From an uncultured Eubacteriales bacterium (GTDB lineage Bacteria; Bacillota; Clostridia; Oscillospirales; CAG-272), in the NCBI GenBank assembly GCA_900546315.1, contig URCP01000015.1:1-45952 (forward strand): 45,952 bases of DNA. Direction: 5' to 3'. Below are positions 8,116 to 16,999 of this stretch, in pieces; position 1 is the stretch's first letter, and each line of letters begins with the position of its first letter. The translations under genes and the position numbers were made by a program. A model generated the notes under the pieces. The model did no database searches. It had not been told where the DNA came from and saw only the letters and a list, made by a program, of their open reading frames with translations.

Positions 8116-11100
8116 TGAAAAAAGCATATCTTAACAGGACGCTGAGCCTGCTTCTCGCCTGCATGATCGCTTTTCCGGCGGGGCTGACGGCTCTCGCGGA
8201 CGACTCCGGGAGCACAGAGAGCGCGGGCGCGACAGACGGCATCGTGATGGCGTCTGACGGCTCACACTTCGATACCGGGGGCAGGTTCATCGTCGACAGC
8301 GCGGAGGCGCTCACGGCGCTTTCAGAGTACTGCTCGCTCGACAGCCGCTCGGAGGGACTGCGCGTTGTCGTTACGGATGATATCTCACTTGCCGGGGCGA
8401 ATTTCGAGCCGATACCGTATTTCGCGGGGAGCTTTGACGGCGGGGAGCACACCATAAGCGGTCTTGTCATAGACGGCGGATACTCCCCGGCGGGGCTGTT
8501 CAGCCGTGTCGCCGAGGGAGCGTCGGTCAAGGACATAAACGTCCGCGGAGTCGTGACCCCCAGCGGGCAGCGCGAGAATGTCGGCGGAGTCGTCGGACAG
8601 AACGACGGACTCGTTCTGCGCTGCACCTTCACCGGAAACGTCCGCGCGAAGACCTCTGTCGGCGGCGTCGTCGGCAAGAACGGTACGAACGGCGAGGTCT
8701 ACGGCTGCTCCTCCGACGGAAAAGTCACCGGAGAGAGCATGACCGGCGGCGTCATCGGAAACAACGCCGGAAGCGCGGTCGACTGCGTGAACCGCGCGGA
8801 GGTCAACACCGACAGCGTCGACTGGAAGCTGAAGCTCGACGACATCGAGATCGGCTCGATACGCGACATCTCAAGCTCGAAGCTGCTCGGGACGATGAAT
8901 ATCTCGACCGACACCGGCGGCATCGCGGGCTATTCGGACGGAATGATACTGTCCTGCCGCAACGAGGGGAACATAGGCTACAGCCACATCGGATACAATG
9001 TCGGAGGAATCGCCGGAAGGCTCACCGGCTACGCGGCGAACTGCGTGAACGCCGGAAAGGTCGACGGACGCAAGGACACCGGCGGCATCGTCGGACAGTT
9101 CGAGCCGAATGTCACTCTGAACCTCTCGGAGGACAACATCTCAAAACTGAAGACGCAGCTCGACGAGCTCTCGAACCTCGTCGACAAGGCGATAAGCGAC
9201 GCGTCGGACGGCTCCGACAGGATACTCAACGAGCTGTCAAGTGTGAACGGGACCGTCTCGAGCACGAAGAATTCAGTGCAGAAGCTGACAAACGACGCCG
9301 GGAAGCTGGCGGACGACGCTGTGTCCGAGGTCAACCGCCTTTCCGGCGTCGCGACCGACGCGGCGGGCAGGCTCGCGAACATATCGGACAGCTTCGGCGG
9401 CGTCTGCGACGCTGTGACCGGCGCTCTCGACAGTCTTGAGAGCGCGGTGGACAGCATGGAGGAGGCGACGGCTCTCGGCGCGGACGCTCTGAGAACCCTC
9501 GAGGACGCGAGCGCCGCCGCGACCGACGCCGTTGACAGAATATCCTCCGGCGCGAAGACGATGGTCAGCGGCGTCGAGGATCTCAGGAACTCGGTCTCGA
9601 TCGACGAGACAGCGATGAGAAACGCGCTCGACAAGATATCCTCCGGCGCGAAGGAGCTGTCCGCGGCGTCCGAGGTGCTCGCCGACTCGGTGCAGCAGAT
9701 GATACGCGTCTTCAGGAACGCGGGCTGGACAGACGACGCCGTCTCGGACATGAACCGTCTCGGCGAGGAGATAAGCGCGCTCGGACGCGAGTTCTCCGCG
9801 ATAAACAAGGCGCTGCGCGATATCTCTGACGCGATAATCGCCGACCCGGAAGGATTCCGGAAAGCGATAGACGACATCACCTCGGCGCTCGACGGCATAT
9901 CGTCCGCCATGAAAGGATTCTCGGAGGCGGCGGACACCGCGAAGGCGGGCATGAAGAAGATCCACGACGGTCTCTCGATGCTGACCCCGTCGCTCGGCGT
10001 CGACAAGGAAGCGGCGAACAAGGCTGTGACGACCATCTCCGACGGCTTCGCGCAGTTCTCGACGGCTATGAAGGCGATGGGCAAGGCGGCAGGCGACGTT
10101 CTCGCGGCGCTCCCCGGCTCGTGGACGCCGGAGTGGCACGAGGCTCTGAAGAGCGCGCTCTCCGACATGAAGTCCTCCGCGTCGGACGCGGGCGACTCTT
10201 TGTCGGTGATAGCGGTCGGATTCGGAAAGCTCGCTGGCTCGCTGACCTTCACACCGGCGGATATAAAGGGTGGGGTAAAGCTGACCCTCGAGGGCTTCGA
10301 CGATCTCAGAAAATCGATAGACCTCCTGCGCGCCTCGAACGACAAACTGTCGGCGGCGCTGAAGCTGCTCGGCGACGGAATCGACGAGCTGTACCGCTCG
10401 GTCGCGATAAAGGACACCGCGAAGATACGCGCGGCGCTCCAGCGTATCAGCGACGCGCTTAACAATATCGCGTCGATCATAACCGAGATCGGGCACACCG
10501 TCAGCGATATGTCAAAGACCCTCGACAGAATGTTCATCTGGGGCGACAGAGTGGCGGCGGCTGTCTCGGACGTCGCGTCAGCGGTCTCCGGGCTGTCCTC
10601 CGGAATATCGGAAATAGCGAAGGGCGTCGACGAGTTCAGAGAGAGCGTGTCGGTCGACACCGGGCTCTCGCGTAAGGGTCTCGACGAGCTGATCGCCGGG
10701 ATGAAGAAGATACTCACCGCGGACAGCTCGATAAAGACTGCCGTAAACGAAATAGGCGACGCCTGCGGCACCCTCGCATCGGCGGGCGACAAGCTCACCG
10801 AGGCTTCGGGTAAGCTCTCGGATTCGGTGAACGGGTTCAAAAAGGCATCCGACCTCATGAGCGGGTGCTTCGACGAGATGAACGACCTGTTCGCATATCT
10901 CGCGGGCGTCGAGCCGATACAGGTGAAGTCGCCCGGAACGGCGCTCAAGGCGTCGACAAACAACGTCTACGCGAACCTGACCTCTCTCACAAATCAGCTC
11001 CAGAGCCTTGTCAGCGAGGCGAAGAGCGTTTCCGGAACGCTTGCAGAGGACCTGCGGAATATAAACGCGAAGTTCAGCGAGCTCTCAGACACGGTCGCGG

Positions 11101-12641
11101 ACATATTCAACAGCACGCGCGACGCGTCGATCGACAACATCTACAGCGACGTGTCCGACGAGGAGATCGATTCCACGACCGACGGCAAGCTCGAGAAAAA
11201 CACGAACGAGGGCGAGGTCCGCGGCGATCTCAACGTCGGCGGAATCGTCGGTTCTATGGCGATAGAGTTCGATCTCGACCCGGAGGATGACCTGACGAGC
11301 GGCGGCTCGGTGCTGAACCGCGTATATGAGACGAGAGCCGTTGTTCGCGAGTGCGTGAACCGCGGCGAGGTCATCTCGAAGAAGGACAACGCGGGCGGAA
11401 TCTGCGGACGCATGGATCTCGGCGTCATCATATCATGTGAAAACTACGGCAATATCTCGAGCGAGAGCGGAGACTACGTCGGCGGCATCGCCGGGATGTC
11501 AAGCTCGAAGATACGAGATTCCTTCGCGAAGTGCACGCTTTCCGGAAGCTCATATGTCGGCGGCGTCGTCGGCTCTGGAAACACGAACGACCTCACCGGC
11601 TCCGACCTCGTCGTGACAGGCTGCCGCACTATCGTCGCGATCGACGGTGACAAGCCCTTCTCGGGCGCTGTGGCGGGCTGTGACGCTGGAACGTTCACCG
11701 GCAACAGATATGTGTCGGACACCCTCCGTGGGCTCGACAGGCTCAGCGAGAACGGCAAGGCTGAGGGTATAGCTTACGCCGATCTCCTGAAGGAGAAGAA
11801 CATCCCGGAGGATTTCCGCTCCTTCACGCTGAAATTCACGGCGGACGGCGAGACGCTCAGGACCGTGACTTTTGGTTACGGCGATTCCTTCGGCGACGAT
11901 ATCTTCCCGGAGATACCCGCGAAGGACGGCTGTCTTGCTTACTGGAGCGTCACCGATCTTTCAGACCTCGTCTTCGACACGAACGTCGAGGCGGTATATG
12001 TCGGCTACACGACGTCGGTTCCGAGCACCGAGAAGCGCTCGGAGCGTCCGGTCTTCTTCGTCGAGGGCGACTTCGACTCGTCCGACACGCTCGACGCGCA
12101 GCCGATGGCGTCAGACCGGTCGGGTTTCGACAGACTTGTGGACAATTACATCTCGGTTGTCGGTGAGTTCTTCGGCTCATTCACACGCGGCGAGCTTCCT
12201 CCCGCGTACTTCGCGCGCGAGCTGCTTGAGCAGTGGAGCGTCACCCTGCCGGACGACGGCGCGGACACGCACACCGTTCGCTACCTCATTCCGGAGGGGA
12301 AGGAAAATCTCCGTCTCTACATCCGTGAGAGCGGAGCGCGGAGCTGGGAGCGTCTCGACACGACAACCGAGGGCAGCTACATGAAGTTCTCGACCGGAGA
12401 GAGCTCGTTCGAGCTCGCCGTCGCGACGACAATCGCCGCGTGGTGGGTCTGGGTCGTGATCGGCGCGCTGGCGCTCGTCGTACTCATCCTGATAATCTCG
12501 CTCGCGAAGCGCTCGAAGAAGCGCCGACGCGACAGGGCGGAGGAGATGCGCCGGATAGGAATGTCCGGCGGAGGCTTCACCGACGGAACCGCGGGATCCG
12601 GAACCGGCGGCGGAACGGCTGACAAGGAAACACTGATTTAA
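8115..12641 (+). CDS. Large surface protein: GLUG-type repeats, long helical coil, C-terminal membrane anchor
   Basis: The 1508-residue product has a signal peptide (MKKAYLNRTLSLLLACMIAF, cleavage near LTALA), GLUG-like beta repeats at about 60-335 (VGGVVGQNDG, VGGVVGKNGT, TGGIVGQFEP), about 680 residues of Ser/Asp/Ala-rich predicted helix (about 340-1015, many DxISSGAK or DAxSxLxS heptad-like units), a second GLUG block at about 1030-1190 (VGGIVGSMAI, AGGICGRMDL, VGGVVGSGNT), a mixed domain, one TM helix (about 1437-1463) and a basic stop-transfer segment KRSKKRRRDR. Its helical middle recalls the extracellular part of YhgE/Pip proteins, which often accompany MMPL transporters, but the GLUG flanks differ. 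It is coupled by a 1-base overlap to the MMPL gene. The last five codons and stop (KETLI*) lie in palindromic repeat copy 2. Confidence 0.85.
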   Translation: MKKAYLNRTLSLLLACMIAFPAGLTALADDSGSTESAGATDGIVMASDGSHFDTGGRFIVDSAEALTALSEYCSLDSRSEGLRVVVTDDISLAGANFEPIPYFAGSFDGGEHTISGLVIDGGYSPAGLFSRVAEGASVKDINVRGVVTPSGQRENVGGVVGQNDGLVLRCTFTGNVRAKTSVGGVVGKNGTNGEVYGCSSDGKVTGESMTGGVIGNNAGSAVDCVNRAEVNTDSVDWKLKLDDIEIGSIRDISSSKLLGTMNISTDTGGIAGYSDGMILSCRNEGNIGYSHIGYNVGGIAGRLTGYAANCVNAGKVDGRKDTGGIVGQFEPNVTLNLSEDNISKLKTQLDELSNLVDKAISDASDGSDRILNELSSVNGTVSSTKNSVQKLTNDAGKLADDAVSEVNRLSGVATDAAGRLANISDSFGGVCDAVTGALDSLESAVDSMEEATALGADALRTLEDASAAATDAVDRISSGAKTMVSGVEDLRNSVSIDETAMRNALDKISSGAKELSAASEVLADSVQQMIRVFRNAGWTDDAVSDMNRLGEEISALGREFSAINKALRDISDAIIADPEGFRKAIDDITSALDGISSAMKGFSEAADTAKAGMKKIHDGLSMLTPSLGVDKEAANKAVTTISDGFAQFSTAMKAMGKAAGDVLAALPGSWTPEWHEALKSALSDMKSSASDAGDSLSVIAVGFGKLAGSLTFTPADIKGGVKLTLEGFDDLRKSIDLLRASNDKLSAALKLLGDGIDELYRSVAIKDTAKIRAALQRISDALNNIASIITEIGHTVSDMSKTLDRMFIWGDRVAAAVSDVASAVSGLSSGISEIAKGVDEFRESVSVDTGLSRKGLDELIAGMKKILTADSSIKTAVNEIGDACGTLASAGDKLTEASGKLSDSVNGFKKASDLMSGCFDEMNDLFAYLAGVEPIQVKSPGTALKASTNNVYANLTSLTNQLQSLVSEAKSVSGTLAEDLRNINAKFSELSDTVADIFNSTRDASIDNIYSDVSDEEIDSTTDGKLEKNTNEGEVRGDLNVGGIVGSMAIEFDLDPEDDLTSGGSVLNRVYETRAVVRECVNRGEVISKKDNAGGICGRMDLGVIISCENYGNISSESGDYVGGIAGMSSSKIRDSFAKCTLSGSSYVGGVVGSGNTNDLTGSDLVVTGCRTIVAIDGDKPFSGAVAGCDAGTFTGNRYVSDTLRGLDRLSENGKAEGIAYADLLKEKNIPEDFRSFTLKFTADGETLRTVTFGYGDSFGDDIFPEIPAKDGCLAYWSVTDLSDLVFDTNVEAVYVGYTTSVPSTEKRSERPVFFVEGDFDSSDTLDAQPMASDRSGFDRLVDNYISVVGEFFGSFTRGELPPAYFARELLEQWSVTLPDDGADTHTVRYLIPEGKENLRLYIRESGARSWERLDTTTEGSYMKFSTGESSFELAVATTIAAWWVWVVIGALALVVLILIISLAKRSKKRRRDRAEEMRRIGMSGGGFTDGTAGSGTGGGTADKETLI

Positions 12642-12713
12642 GGTTGTTTTCGCGGGAAAAAGCCCATAAATCCAAGACTTTTCCCGCGAAAACCCGATTT
12701 GTTCAGTGTTTCC
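12626..12713. repeat. Interspersed palindromic element, copy 2
   Basis: This 88-bp element has perfect terminal repeats GGAAACACTGA and TCAGTGTTTCC. The inner stem reads GTTTTCGCGGGAAAA against TTTTCCCGCGAAAAC. Compared with copy 1, AG on one arm and CT on the other have become GG and CC, so pairing is kept. It supplies the stop codon and final residues of the GLUG/coiled-coil gene. Confidence 0.88.
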
Positions 12714-12730
12714 CAAGAACTGACACAAGC

Positions 12731-12767
12731 AAAAGACCGATGAGACATGGTTCCCATCGGTCTTTGT
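12731..12767. terminator. Bidirectional hairpin terminator
   Basis: AAAGACCGATG pairs with CATCGGTCTTT around AGACATGGTTCC, with A- and T-rich flanks on both sides. It lies between convergent genes and can serve both. Confidence 0.8.
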
Positions 12768-12768
12768 T

Positions 12769-13335
12769 TCAGTCGTGAACTATCGAATGCTTGCAGACAA
12801 GGCAATTCTTCGCGTCCCGCGGGTTGTCGCACCCGCAGAACGGGCAGATCAGCGTCGGCTTTCCGACGACGAGCGGATAGGGGAGCCCGCGGTAGTGGCG
12901 GACTATGTCGCCCTCGTTTATCGGGAGGGTGAGACGAACGTTGTCGAGCTTTATCTTCATCGAGCGCAGTCTGCCGCTTTTCTCCTCGACGGTCAGCTCG
13001 ACGAAATGCTTCTGCACCATTACCCTGCTGTAGTTGAACTTTGTGTTCGTCTCGACGGCGGACGTGTAATCGACCTTCAGCACCTTCCCCTCGAACGGTG
13101 TGTCGAGCAGATACCTGTGCCCGCCGAGGGCGAAGAACGGCCAGACCGACAGGATTATCCAGATAAGCACGGCGTTCACCTCGCCGAGACGTTCGACGAA
13201 GTACCGGTACATGACGGTGATTTCAAGCAGCGATACGCCGGCGGCGACGGCGAGGGTTATAAGACAGGTTTTCGCGAATTTACGGTTCAGATATTTGCTG
13301 ATGTCAGAGTTTTCTTCCGGAAGCTTTGGTCTCAT
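12769..13335 (-). CDS. Membrane protein with C-terminal zinc ribbon
   Basis: The 188-residue product starts at the ATG at 13335 (MRPKLPEE), which has AAAGGA nine bases upstream; another in-frame ATG 24 bases earlier lacks a site. Two TM helices lie at about residues 23-45 and 55-75. A soluble beta-rich domain follows (about 80-155), and then a zinc-ribbon motif CPFCGCDNPRDAKNCLVCK near the C terminus (four Cys in two CxxC pairs). A perfect sigma-A promoter precedes it. The architecture (two TM, soluble domain, zinc ribbon) is common among uncharacterised Firmicutes proteins. I do not recognise a specific family, and function is unknown. Confidence 0.75.
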   Translation of the reverse strand: MRPKLPEENSDISKYLNRKFAKTCLITLAVAAGVSLLEITVMYRYFVERLGEVNAVLIWIILSVWPFFALGGHRYLLDTPFEGKVLKVDYTSAVETNTKFNYSRVMVQKHFVELTVEEKSGRLRSMKIKLDNVRLTLPINEGDIVRHYRGLPYPLVVGKPTLICPFCGCDNPRDAKNCLVCKHSIVHD

Positions 13336-13386
13336 GAGATTATTCCTTTCAGATATCATATAACGCGTTCAGATGACTGTAACATC

Positions 13387-13415
13387 ATTATACCATCAAA
13401 CGAACGTGTTGTCAA
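13387..13415 (-). promoter_or_regulatory. Sigma-A promoter of the zinc-ribbon membrane protein
   Basis: Read on the minus strand: TTGACA (plus 13410-13415), 17-bp spacer, TATAAT (plus 13387-13392), both perfect consensus hexamers. It lies about 50 bp upstream of the start at 13335. Confidence 0.85.
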
Positions 13416-13526
13416 GATATGAGACCGAAATATCTCATCTTCGGATATATGCACAAATTGAGGAGAAAAAACTGTATGATATGACAGAGGAAGCGGAACA
13501 ACGGCAAAAATTGTATATTATGACAG

Positions 13527-13555
13527 TTGAAAAGCAGAGCGAAACAGTGTATAAT
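13527..13555 (+). promoter_or_regulatory. Sigma-A promoter of the PanK-HAD operon
   Basis: TTGAAA (13527-13532), 17-bp spacer, TATAAT (13550-13555), 42 bp before the coaW start. The AT-rich stretch before it contains three similar runs (GTATGATATGACAG, GTATATTATGACAG, GTATAATATGAT) at about 13472, 13513 and 13549 that could be operator-like repeats. Confidence 0.8.
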
Positions 13556-13597
13556 ATGATTGTATCCATGCGATTACCCCGAAAGGAAGACATATAA

Positions 13598-14428
13598 ATG
13601 AGTGTAGTGATAGGAATAGACGTCGGCGGGAGCACAACGAAGATCGTCGGCTTTGAGAACACGATCGGCGGCAAGCGGCTCATCGACCCGATCTTCGTCC
13701 GCGCGACCGACCCGATAACGGCGCTCTACGGCGCGTTCGGAAAATTCACCGACCAGAACGGAATCGAGCTCTCCGACATAGAAATAATAAAAGTGACCGG
13801 CGTCGGCTCGGCGAAGATAAACAAGCCGATCTACGGTCTTGAATGCAAGCACGAGTCCGAGTTCGAGTGCATAGGTCGCGGCGGGCTTTATCTCTCCGGG
13901 CTCGACGAGGCTATCGTTGTCAGCCTCGGTACCGGAACGGCGCTGATCCACGCGAAGCGCGGCGGCAAGATCGAATACCTCGGCGGCACCGGCGTCGGCG
14001 GCGGCACCCTCGTCGGACTCTCGAAGAAGATGCTCGGCATGGACGACGTCGCGCACATACAGTCGCTCGCCGACTCCGGCGACCTCGACAAGATCGACTG
14101 GCGCATCGGCAACATCTCGAAGAAGGACATCCTCCCCGGCGCGCCGGACAAGATGACGGCGTCCAACTTCGGAAATATCAGCGACCTCGCGACAAAGTCG
14201 GATATAGCGCTCGGCATCATAAACATGGTCTTCGAGACGATAGCGATGGTCGCGATGTTCGCGGCGAGAAACTTTGATCTCAAGGATATCGTCCTCACAG
14301 GCAATCTTACAACTCTCAGAAAGGCGAACGAGATCTTCCCGGCACTGAATTCGATGTTCAACCTGAACTTCATCATACCGGAAAACGCTCAGTTCGGCAC
14401 CGTTATCGGCGCGGCGCTCACGAAATGA
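13598..14428 (+). CDS. coaW: Type II pantothenate kinase
   Basis: The 276-residue product matches the length of bacterial type II pantothenate kinase (CoaW), an acetate/sugar-kinase-like (ASKHA) enzyme that phosphorylates pantothenate in the first step of coenzyme A synthesis. The ATP-binding phosphate-1 motif IGIDVGGSTTKIVGF is at the N terminus. SLGTGTALIHAK (about 108-119) and GGTGVGGGTLVGLSKKMLG (about 128-146) are the phosphate-2 and glycine-rich motifs of type II PanK. IVLTGNLTTL near the C terminus is the adenosine motif. The start follows GAAAGGAAG. The stop overlaps the next start in ATGA, so the gene is translationally coupled to a HAD-IIA phosphatase. Type II enzymes from staphylococci resist CoA feedback; whether this one does is unknown. 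Confidence 0.92.
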   Translation: MSVVIGIDVGGSTTKIVGFENTIGGKRLIDPIFVRATDPITALYGAFGKFTDQNGIELSDIEIIKVTGVGSAKINKPIYGLECKHESEFECIGRGGLYLSGLDEAIVVSLGTGTALIHAKRGGKIEYLGGTGVGGGTLVGLSKKMLGMDDVAHIQSLADSGDLDKIDWRIGNISKKDILPGAPDKMTASNFGNISDLATKSDIALGIINMVFETIAMVAMFAARNFDLKDIVLTGNLTTLRKANEIFPALNSMFNLNFIIPENAQFGTVIGAALTK

Positions 14429-15219
14429 ACAGAACGCTTGAAAACAAGCAGCTCTACATCTTCGACATGGACGGGACGATATATCTCGGCGCGCGGGTCT
14501 TCCCGGCGGCGGTCGATTTCATAAAGTCGCTGAGAAAGTCGGGAAAGCGCGTGCTCTTCTTCACGAACAACGCCTCCCACTCGCCCGAGTTCTATATGGA
14601 CAAGCTGACAAGGCTCGGATTCGAACCCGAGCGGCGCGAGATCATGACCTCGGGCGACGTCACGATAGAGTTCCTGAAGCGCCACAGGGCGGGGAAGCGC
14701 GTATATCTCGTCGGAACACCGGACCTCGAGGGGCAGTTCGGGGCGGCGGGAATTCCGCTCGCGGACACGAAGGGCGGCGCGGACATCGTCGTCACGAGCT
14801 TTGACACGACGCTGACGTATGAAAAGCTCGAGGCGGCGTGCCGTTATATCCGTGAGGGCGCGGAATATCTCTCGACCCACCCGGACTTCAACTGCCCGAC
14901 CGAGAACGGGTTCATCCCCGACAGCGGGGCGATCGCGGCGCTCGTGACCGCCTCGACCGGCGTAACTCCGACATATTTCGGGAAGCCTTACGCCGAGACG
15001 ATAGAGATGATCTCCGAGGCGACCGGCGTCGGAAAGGACGAGATGTGCGTCTTCGGCGACCGGCTCTACACCGACATCGCCCTCGGTAAGCGTCACGGCG
15101 TCACCGCCGTGCTCGTCCTGACCGGCGAGACGACTATGAAGGACGTCGGGAACGCGAAGCCGGAGGACAGACCGGATTTCGTGTACGACGATCTGGCGGC
15201 TGTAGCGGCTGATAAATAA
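14425..15219 (+). CDS. HAD-IIA family phosphatase (NagD-like)
   Basis: The 264-residue product contains all HAD motifs in order: motif I FDMDGTIYLG (about residues 12-21) with both Asp, motif II FTNNASHSPEF, motif III around YFGKPYAET and motif IV CVFGDRLYTDIALG with GDxxxxD. The cap inserted between motifs II and III marks subclass IIA, which includes NagD, AraL and p-nitrophenyl phosphatases that dephosphorylate small metabolites. It overlaps coaW by four bases, so the two are made together. A role in removing faulty or surplus phosphorylated pantothenate/CoA intermediates is a testable inference from this coupling. The enzyme could equally be a general sugar-phosphate phosphatase. Confidence 0.9.
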   Translation: MNRTLENKQLYIFDMDGTIYLGARVFPAAVDFIKSLRKSGKRVLFFTNNASHSPEFYMDKLTRLGFEPERREIMTSGDVTIEFLKRHRAGKRVYLVGTPDLEGQFGAAGIPLADTKGGADIVVTSFDTTLTYEKLEAACRYIREGAEYLSTHPDFNCPTENGFIPDSGAIAALVTASTGVTPTYFGKPYAETIEMISEATGVGKDEMCVFGDRLYTDIALGKRHGVTAVLVLTGETTMKDVGNAKPEDRPDFVYDDLAAVAADK

Positions 15220-15237
15220 ACCGCGGCTGATATAAAT

Positions 15238-15271
15238 AAAGAACGGGACTGACTGACAGCCCCGTTCTTTT
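15238..15271. terminator. Hairpin terminator between convergent units
   Basis: AAAGAACGGG pairs with CCCGTTCTTT around ACTGACTGACAGC, followed by TGCGC on plus and an A/T-rich run on minus. It lies between the HAD gene and the end of the sporulation cluster. Confidence 0.8.
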
Positions 15272-15275
15272 GCGC

Positions 15276-15569
15276 TTATTCAACGTTTTCTCCGATTGCT
15301 ACCGGCTTTGCCTGCGACACCGAGTCGAGCAGTGAGCGAAATGTCTCAACCACCCGCTCGCCGCTCTCGCCGAGCTTTATCGGTATTCCGCAGACGCGCA
15401 GTACGGCGCCGCCGCAGGTCTCCTTTTCATACGCGACAATCGAGAATTTCTCCGCGCCGCTCTCCGGGTACATCCTCCCGACCGCGACCGGAAGGGCGGT
15501 GAACAGCACCGACAGTACGACAAGATCGCACACGGCGCGGCGGATCGCTTTCATTATCAGTTTGAACAT
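15276..15569 (-). CDS. Small single-pass membrane protein downstream of spoIIP
   Basis: The 97-residue product starts at the ATG at 15569 after GAGGTGAAAAAAG. It has an N-terminal hydrophobic segment (about residues 12-31, VCDLVVLSVLFTALPVAVG) that could be a signal anchor, then a short extracytoplasmic domain with two Cys (KETCGGAVLRVCGIPIKLGE). It lies 45 bp after the spoIIP stop on the same strand with no terminator between, so it is probably cotranscribed with spoIIP and active during sporulation. I do not recognise the family. The Cys pair could form a disulfide outside the membrane. Confidence 0.7.
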   Translation of the reverse strand: MFKLIMKAIRRAVCDLVVLSVLFTALPVAVGRMYPESGAEKFSIVAYEKETCGGAVLRVCGIPIKLGESGERVVETFRSLLDSVSQAKPVAIGENVE

Positions 15570-15614
15570 CTTTTTTCACCTCGCGGGAATTATCCGGTTC
15601 AGACCGGTATGTAG

Positions 15615-16901
15615 CTATTCCGCGTTGTCGCGTATCATCCCGACGAGGGAATATGTAAGCCTCTCCGCGGCGTATTTCGCCTCGGACAGCGTGTTTCCGG
15701 CGCTCCCGACCTCGATCAGCAGCGAGCCTGGCGCCAGCTGTTCGTTGAATGACGCGCCGCGCAGGTTTATCGGGCGCATGAGACCGGGGGAATCATTCTC
15801 GGCGCGTCTCTGCCATTCCTCGGCGACGGCGAGGTTGGTCGTCCAGTCCGGATGGTCGGCGCCCTTTTCGTTCGTCCCGACGAGGAGCATCACCTGCGCG
15901 GAAAGCCTTCCGCCCGCTTCGCAGACAGCCTTCACGTAGTCGCCGCCGCTCGTCACGATGGCGTCGCGGTGGACGTCGAAGACATATTTTATCGACGGGT
16001 ATTTCGCGAGATAACGCCTCACCGTGTCGGCGGAGAGGGAATATGACTCGCGGTAGGAGTCTATGTCGTGCATCGTCTCGCAGTGAATGGTCGGTATTCC
16101 GGAGGAGTTCAGTATGTCCGCCATGACGCTCCCGACCGCCACGATGTTCTCCGAAATGTCGGACGAGCGCATACTCGTGCCGCGCTTCACCGACGTGACG
16201 CCCTCCGGAGCAAAGGCTTCGGTTCCGTGCGTATGGACGATCAGGACGAGCGGCGTGACGCTCATATTTCCGGATGAGACCTGAATGCTTTCAGGCAGGG
16301 ACGCCTTTATCGGGTAATCGTCCGGAGCCCTGACCTCCGACATATCTATCTTTGTCGCGTTGCTGTACTTCATGCCGGTCTTTTTAGACGACATATCATA
16401 AGGGACGAGACCGACCTCGCCGGACAGGACCGACGCGCGGTCGAACGCGTAGATGTTATATCCTTCCGGTATGATATCTCCGCCGGACGGCGCGCCGGAT
16501 ATTGACGGCATATCGAGCGGGTCGTCCGGAGCCTCCGTTCCGGCGACCGGGGATGGCTTCGGCGAGAGCTCAAGCGTGCCGGTGTTCTCGCCGGCGAGGT
16601 CGAAATACAGCGCGTCGCTGCCGAAGAAAGCCGACGAGAGAAGGCTTCGCGCGATCTCCTCGGCGAGCTCGCCCGCCGCTTCTCCCGGCTCCGCGTCGTC
16701 GCCCGCGCTGCTCTCCGGGTATGGAAAGCACCTCTTCGCGATGTTCGTCACCGAGAACGACTTCGCCGCCTGTCTGACGCCCGCCGCGCACGCCGCCGTC
16801 AGTATAAGCCCGCCCGTTATCGCCGTGACGGCGGACAGCGCCCGCCTGAGTATCCGCGGTCTGTGCCGCGACGCCGTGTATTTTACGAAAGACTCGTCCA
16901 T
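15615..16901 (-). CDS. spoIIP: Stage II sporulation protein P
   Basis: The 428-residue product has a cytoplasmic N terminus, one TM helix (about residues 24-42) and a C-terminal SpoIIP domain. SpoIIP is an amidase/endopeptidase that, with SpoIID and SpoIIM, remodels septal peptidoglycan to drive engulfment of the forespore. The zinc-site region LIVHTHGTEAF (His at 223 and 225, Glu at 228), FDVHRDAI, the VGTNEKGADHPDW block and the late LIEVGSAGNTLSEAK (Glu) match the family's conserved blocks. The linker of about 140 residues between TM and catalytic domain is Ser/Pro/Glu-rich. The gene lies 98 bp after gpr, the usual gpr-spoIIP order in spore formers. Confidence 0.93.
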   Translation of the reverse strand: MDESFVKYTASRHRPRILRRALSAVTAITGGLILTAACAAGVRQAAKSFSVTNIAKRCFPYPESSAGDDAEPGEAAGELAEEIARSLLSSAFFGSDALYFDLAGENTGTLELSPKPSPVAGTEAPDDPLDMPSISGAPSGGDIIPEGYNIYAFDRASVLSGEVGLVPYDMSSKKTGMKYSNATKIDMSEVRAPDDYPIKASLPESIQVSSGNMSVTPLVLIVHTHGTEAFAPEGVTSVKRGTSMRSSDISENIVAVGSVMADILNSSGIPTIHCETMHDIDSYRESYSLSADTVRRYLAKYPSIKYVFDVHRDAIVTSGGDYVKAVCEAGGRLSAQVMLLVGTNEKGADHPDWTTNLAVAEEWQRRAENDSPGLMRPINLRGASFNEQLAPGSLLIEVGSAGNTLSEAKYAAERLTYSLVGMIRDNAE

Positions 16902-16999
16902 ATGCCACCATCCTTTTTGTTCGCGTTCCTGTTTTCACGAAAAAAGAGATACTGAGACAAGTCTATTCGACGGCGCGGCGGAATATTCATAGCTGAAGA

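Noticed and set aside
9121..11175. DNA-level tandem repeat in the helical part of the surface protein
   Set aside because: Similar heptad-like protein units recur, for example ISSGAK near 9541 and 9640, but spacing and codons vary too much for a true DNA repeat array.
13373..13597. Open frame of 74 codons between the zinc-ribbon gene and coaW
   Set aside because: It spans both divergent promoters, has no ribosome-binding site and is low-complexity AT-rich sequence.
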